This document shows positions 62,621-64,000 of a stretch of DNA of 64,000 bases, in pieces (position 1 is the first letter of the stretch; the number at the start of each line of letters is the position of its first letter). Where the stretch lies: positions 1 to 64,000 of the forward strand of contig JALSIX010000080.1 of assembly GCA_026989655.1 (NCBI GenBank). Direction: 5' to 3'. The position numbers and the translations under genes were made by a program. The stretch comes from Caldilineaceae bacterium. Lineage in GTDB: Bacteria > Chloroflexota > Anaerolineae > Caldilineales > Caldilineaceae. Below the pieces are notes generated by a model that was not told where the DNA came from, made no database searches, and was given only the letters and a program-made list of their open reading frames with translations.

Positions 62621-63522
62621 CCCGGCTGGCCTTCCTGGGCGACATCCACGGCAACCTGCCCGCGCTGGAGGCGGTGCTGGCCGACCTACACAGGCAGGCC
62701 CCAGACGCGGTCTACGTCACCGGAGATCTGGTGAACCGGCTGCCCTGGACCTACCAGGTGATGGACTGCCTCCGAGCCGAGAGCTGGCCCACGGTCCTGG
62801 GCAACCACGACCTGATCGTGGGCACCCTGGGCACCGACGCGGCCCGTCCGCCCTTCACCGACCGGCGTCGCTTTCCCACCCTCTGGTGGACCCGGGATCG
62901 GCTCCGGGAAGAGGACCTGGCCTATCTGCGAGACCTTCCCATGGAGCGCTCCATCCGCCTGGACGGAGCACCCCCCATCCGGCTCTTCCACGGCCTTCCG
63001 GACAACCCGTTTGTGGGCATCCTCCCCGAACAGAGCGACCGGGAGATCGCCGCACAGGTGCGCTCGATCCCCGAGCCGGTGATCGTCTGCGCCCACACCC
63101 ATCGCCCCCTGTGCCGACAGCTCCCGGACAAGCTCGTGCTCAACCCCGGCAGCGTGGGCCTCCCCTACAACGGCGATCCCCGGGCCCAGTACCTGATCCT
63201 GGACCGGGTACGGGACCGGGGGATCCCCCGCTGGCGGGCCACCTTCCGACGGGTGGAGTACGACCAGGAACCGGTGCTCCAGGCCTTCCACCAGTCGGGC
63301 ATGGCCCGAGAAGTGGGCCCCATGGGCGAGCTGTACATCCGCACCGTGCGGGATGCCCTGCCCTGGGCCAGCGACTTCGGCCACTGGCTGAAGGACCAGC
63401 CCGAGGAGCTGAAGGCCGATCTGCCCCGGGCCGTGGCCACCTACCTGGCCCACCACGGCCCCCACAACTGGAACTTTCCCCTGCCCAAGTCCAACCCGCC
63501 TCACCGAGGAGAGAGTCCGTGA
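62617..63522 (+). CDS. calcineurin-like metallophosphoesterase, second copy
   Basis: 301 residues. GDIHGNLPALEAVLADLHRQ, YVTGDLVNRLPW, VLGNHDLIVG, LFHGLPDNPF and VCAHTHRPLCRQ give a complete metal site, then LNPGSVGLPYNGDPRAQYLI. It shares the C-terminal pattern YDQEPVLQAFHQSGMAREVG with the first copy, so the two are diverged tandem duplicates. It starts in an ATGA overlap and ends in a GTGA overlap with the next gene. Confidence 0.92.
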   Translation: MTRLAFLGDIHGNLPALEAVLADLHRQAPDAVYVTGDLVNRLPWTYQVMDCLRAESWPTVLGNHDLIVGTLGTDAARPPFTDRRRFPTLWWTRDRLREEDLAYLRDLPMERSIRLDGAPPIRLFHGLPDNPFVGILPEQSDREIAAQVRSIPEPVIVCAHTHRPLCRQLPDKLVLNPGSVGLPYNGDPRAQYLILDRVRDRGIPRWRATFRRVEYDQEPVLQAFHQSGMAREVGPMGELYIRTVRDALPWASDFGHWLKDQPEELKADLPRAVATYLAHHGPHNWNFPLPKSNPPHRGESP

Positions 63523-64000
63523 ACACCCCCGAGACGAACCGCCCGGAAATCCCTCCCGTGGCCGAGGTCGCCCCAGGGGCGAGCTGGCTGGAGAGCGCCC
63601 GAGCCCACCTGCCGGCCGTGCAGCGGTGGGCCTACCTGAACACCGGCTCCTTTGGCCCCCTGAGCCGGCCTGCGGAGGAGGCCCTGGCCGCCTGGAGCCG
63701 CCGCCAACTGGAGGAAGGCCGCATCCGCCCTGGGCTCTGGGACGAGATGGACGCGCTGGCCGCCCATCTCCGCAGGCGCTTCGCCCGGCTGGTCCACGCC
63801 CCTCCGGAGAGCGTGGCCCTGACCCACCACACCACCGAGGGCATGAACATCGCGACCTGGGGGCTGCGCTGGCGCCCCGGCGACACCCTGGTCACCCTGG
63901 CCACGGAGCACCCAGGAGGCATGTTGCCGGTCTACGCCGCGGCCCGCCACCATGGCCTGGACGTCCGGGTGGTGGCCCACACCGAGGCGGATACCGAGGC
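63519..64000 (+). CDS. class V aminotransferase / isopenicillin-N epimerase-like protein (partial at right edge)
   Basis: 160 residues are visible from a GTG at 63519 that overlaps the previous stop as GTGA; GAGGAGAG is upstream. WAYLNTGSFGPLSRPAEEAL and VALTHHTTEGMNIATWGLRW with TEHPGGMLPVYAAARHHGLD are the N-terminal pattern of PLP-dependent class V aminotransferases of the CsdA/epimerase group. The PLP lysine lies beyond the window. No substrate can be named. Confidence 0.88.
   Translation, partial: MNTPETNRPEIPPVAEVAPGASWLESARAHLPAVQRWAYLNTGSFGPLSRPAEEALAAWSRRQLEEGRIRPGLWDEMDALAAHLRRRFARLVHAPPESVALTHHTTEGMNIATWGLRWRPGDTLVTLATEHPGGMLPVYAAARHHGLDVRVVAHTEADTE

Overview
The window is GC-rich (about two thirds G+C), almost fully coding, and looks like a chromosomal segment of a free-living bacterium of the phylum Chloroflexota, perhaps near Caldilinea/Litorilinea or Anaerolineae. 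The main reason is the block of giant membrane proteins at 1-11862: TIGR03663 and DUF2298/TIGR03662 (the 'Chlor_Arch' families) are known mostly from Chloroflexota and some archaea and tend to occur together. Short-form HisG with HisZ, a decaprenyl-phosphate phosphoribosyltransferase-like UbiA protein and lipoproteins with proline-rich tethers fit. No rRNA, CRISPR array, insertion sequence, prophage or replication origin was seen; there is one tRNA (Ser-CGA).

Layout. 1-16050: envelope glycosylation block. A minus-strand run (DUF348-G5-3D wall protein, a 1635-residue GT39/DUF2298 fusion, a Nudix hydrolase, DUF2298, a GT39-like protein, TIGR03663) lies divergent to a plus-strand GT39 protein at 13489. 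16060-18999: coaBC, coaX and tlyA. 19125-24347: a UbiA-type prenyltransferase, a PHP-AlbA_2 fusion behind a palindromic operator, a DinB-like protein and a short-chain dehydrogenase. 24580-35968 (plus strand): tRNA-Ser, O-antigen ligase, GtrA, GT4, thioesterase, two unknown proteins, MTA phosphorylase, alcohol dehydrogenase, two aminotransferases of different subgroups, TauE and TerC. 36006-43767 (minus): mocA-xdhC, and a seven-gene sucC-sucD-ABC transporter-leuC-leuD operon from a consensus promoter. 44124-48482 (minus): PopT/DUF368, rmlC, hisG, hisZ, acylphosphatase and a probable zinc-ribbon protein. 48771-54239: DHH phosphoesterase and a glycine-betaine-type transporter whose permease is two ProW units in one chain. 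54657-61342: rplI, a DUF2723 protein, a membrane-anchored diheme cytochrome c, an unknown membrane protein and a SRAP protein. 61628-64000: two overlapping metallophosphoesterase genes and the start of a class V aminotransferase.

How it fits together. At least six GT-C-fold-like membrane proteins, plus GtrA, an O-antigen-ligase-like protein, a GT4 enzyme, RmlC, a polyprenyl-phosphate transporter (PopT) and a prenyl-phosphate phosphoribosyltransferase, suggest heavy investment in lipid-carrier-dependent surface glycosylation. The sucCD/ABC/leuCD operon looks like uptake and CoA-activation of an organic acid.

Promoters are unusually readable. At least fourteen sigma-70-like promoters with 17-18 bp spacers were found, -10 often TACAAT. 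In four genes the -10 box lies only 6-8 bp before the start codon, implying leaderless mRNAs. Many genes overlap by ATGA. Long open frames antisense to these genes are GC-driven shadows and are omitted.
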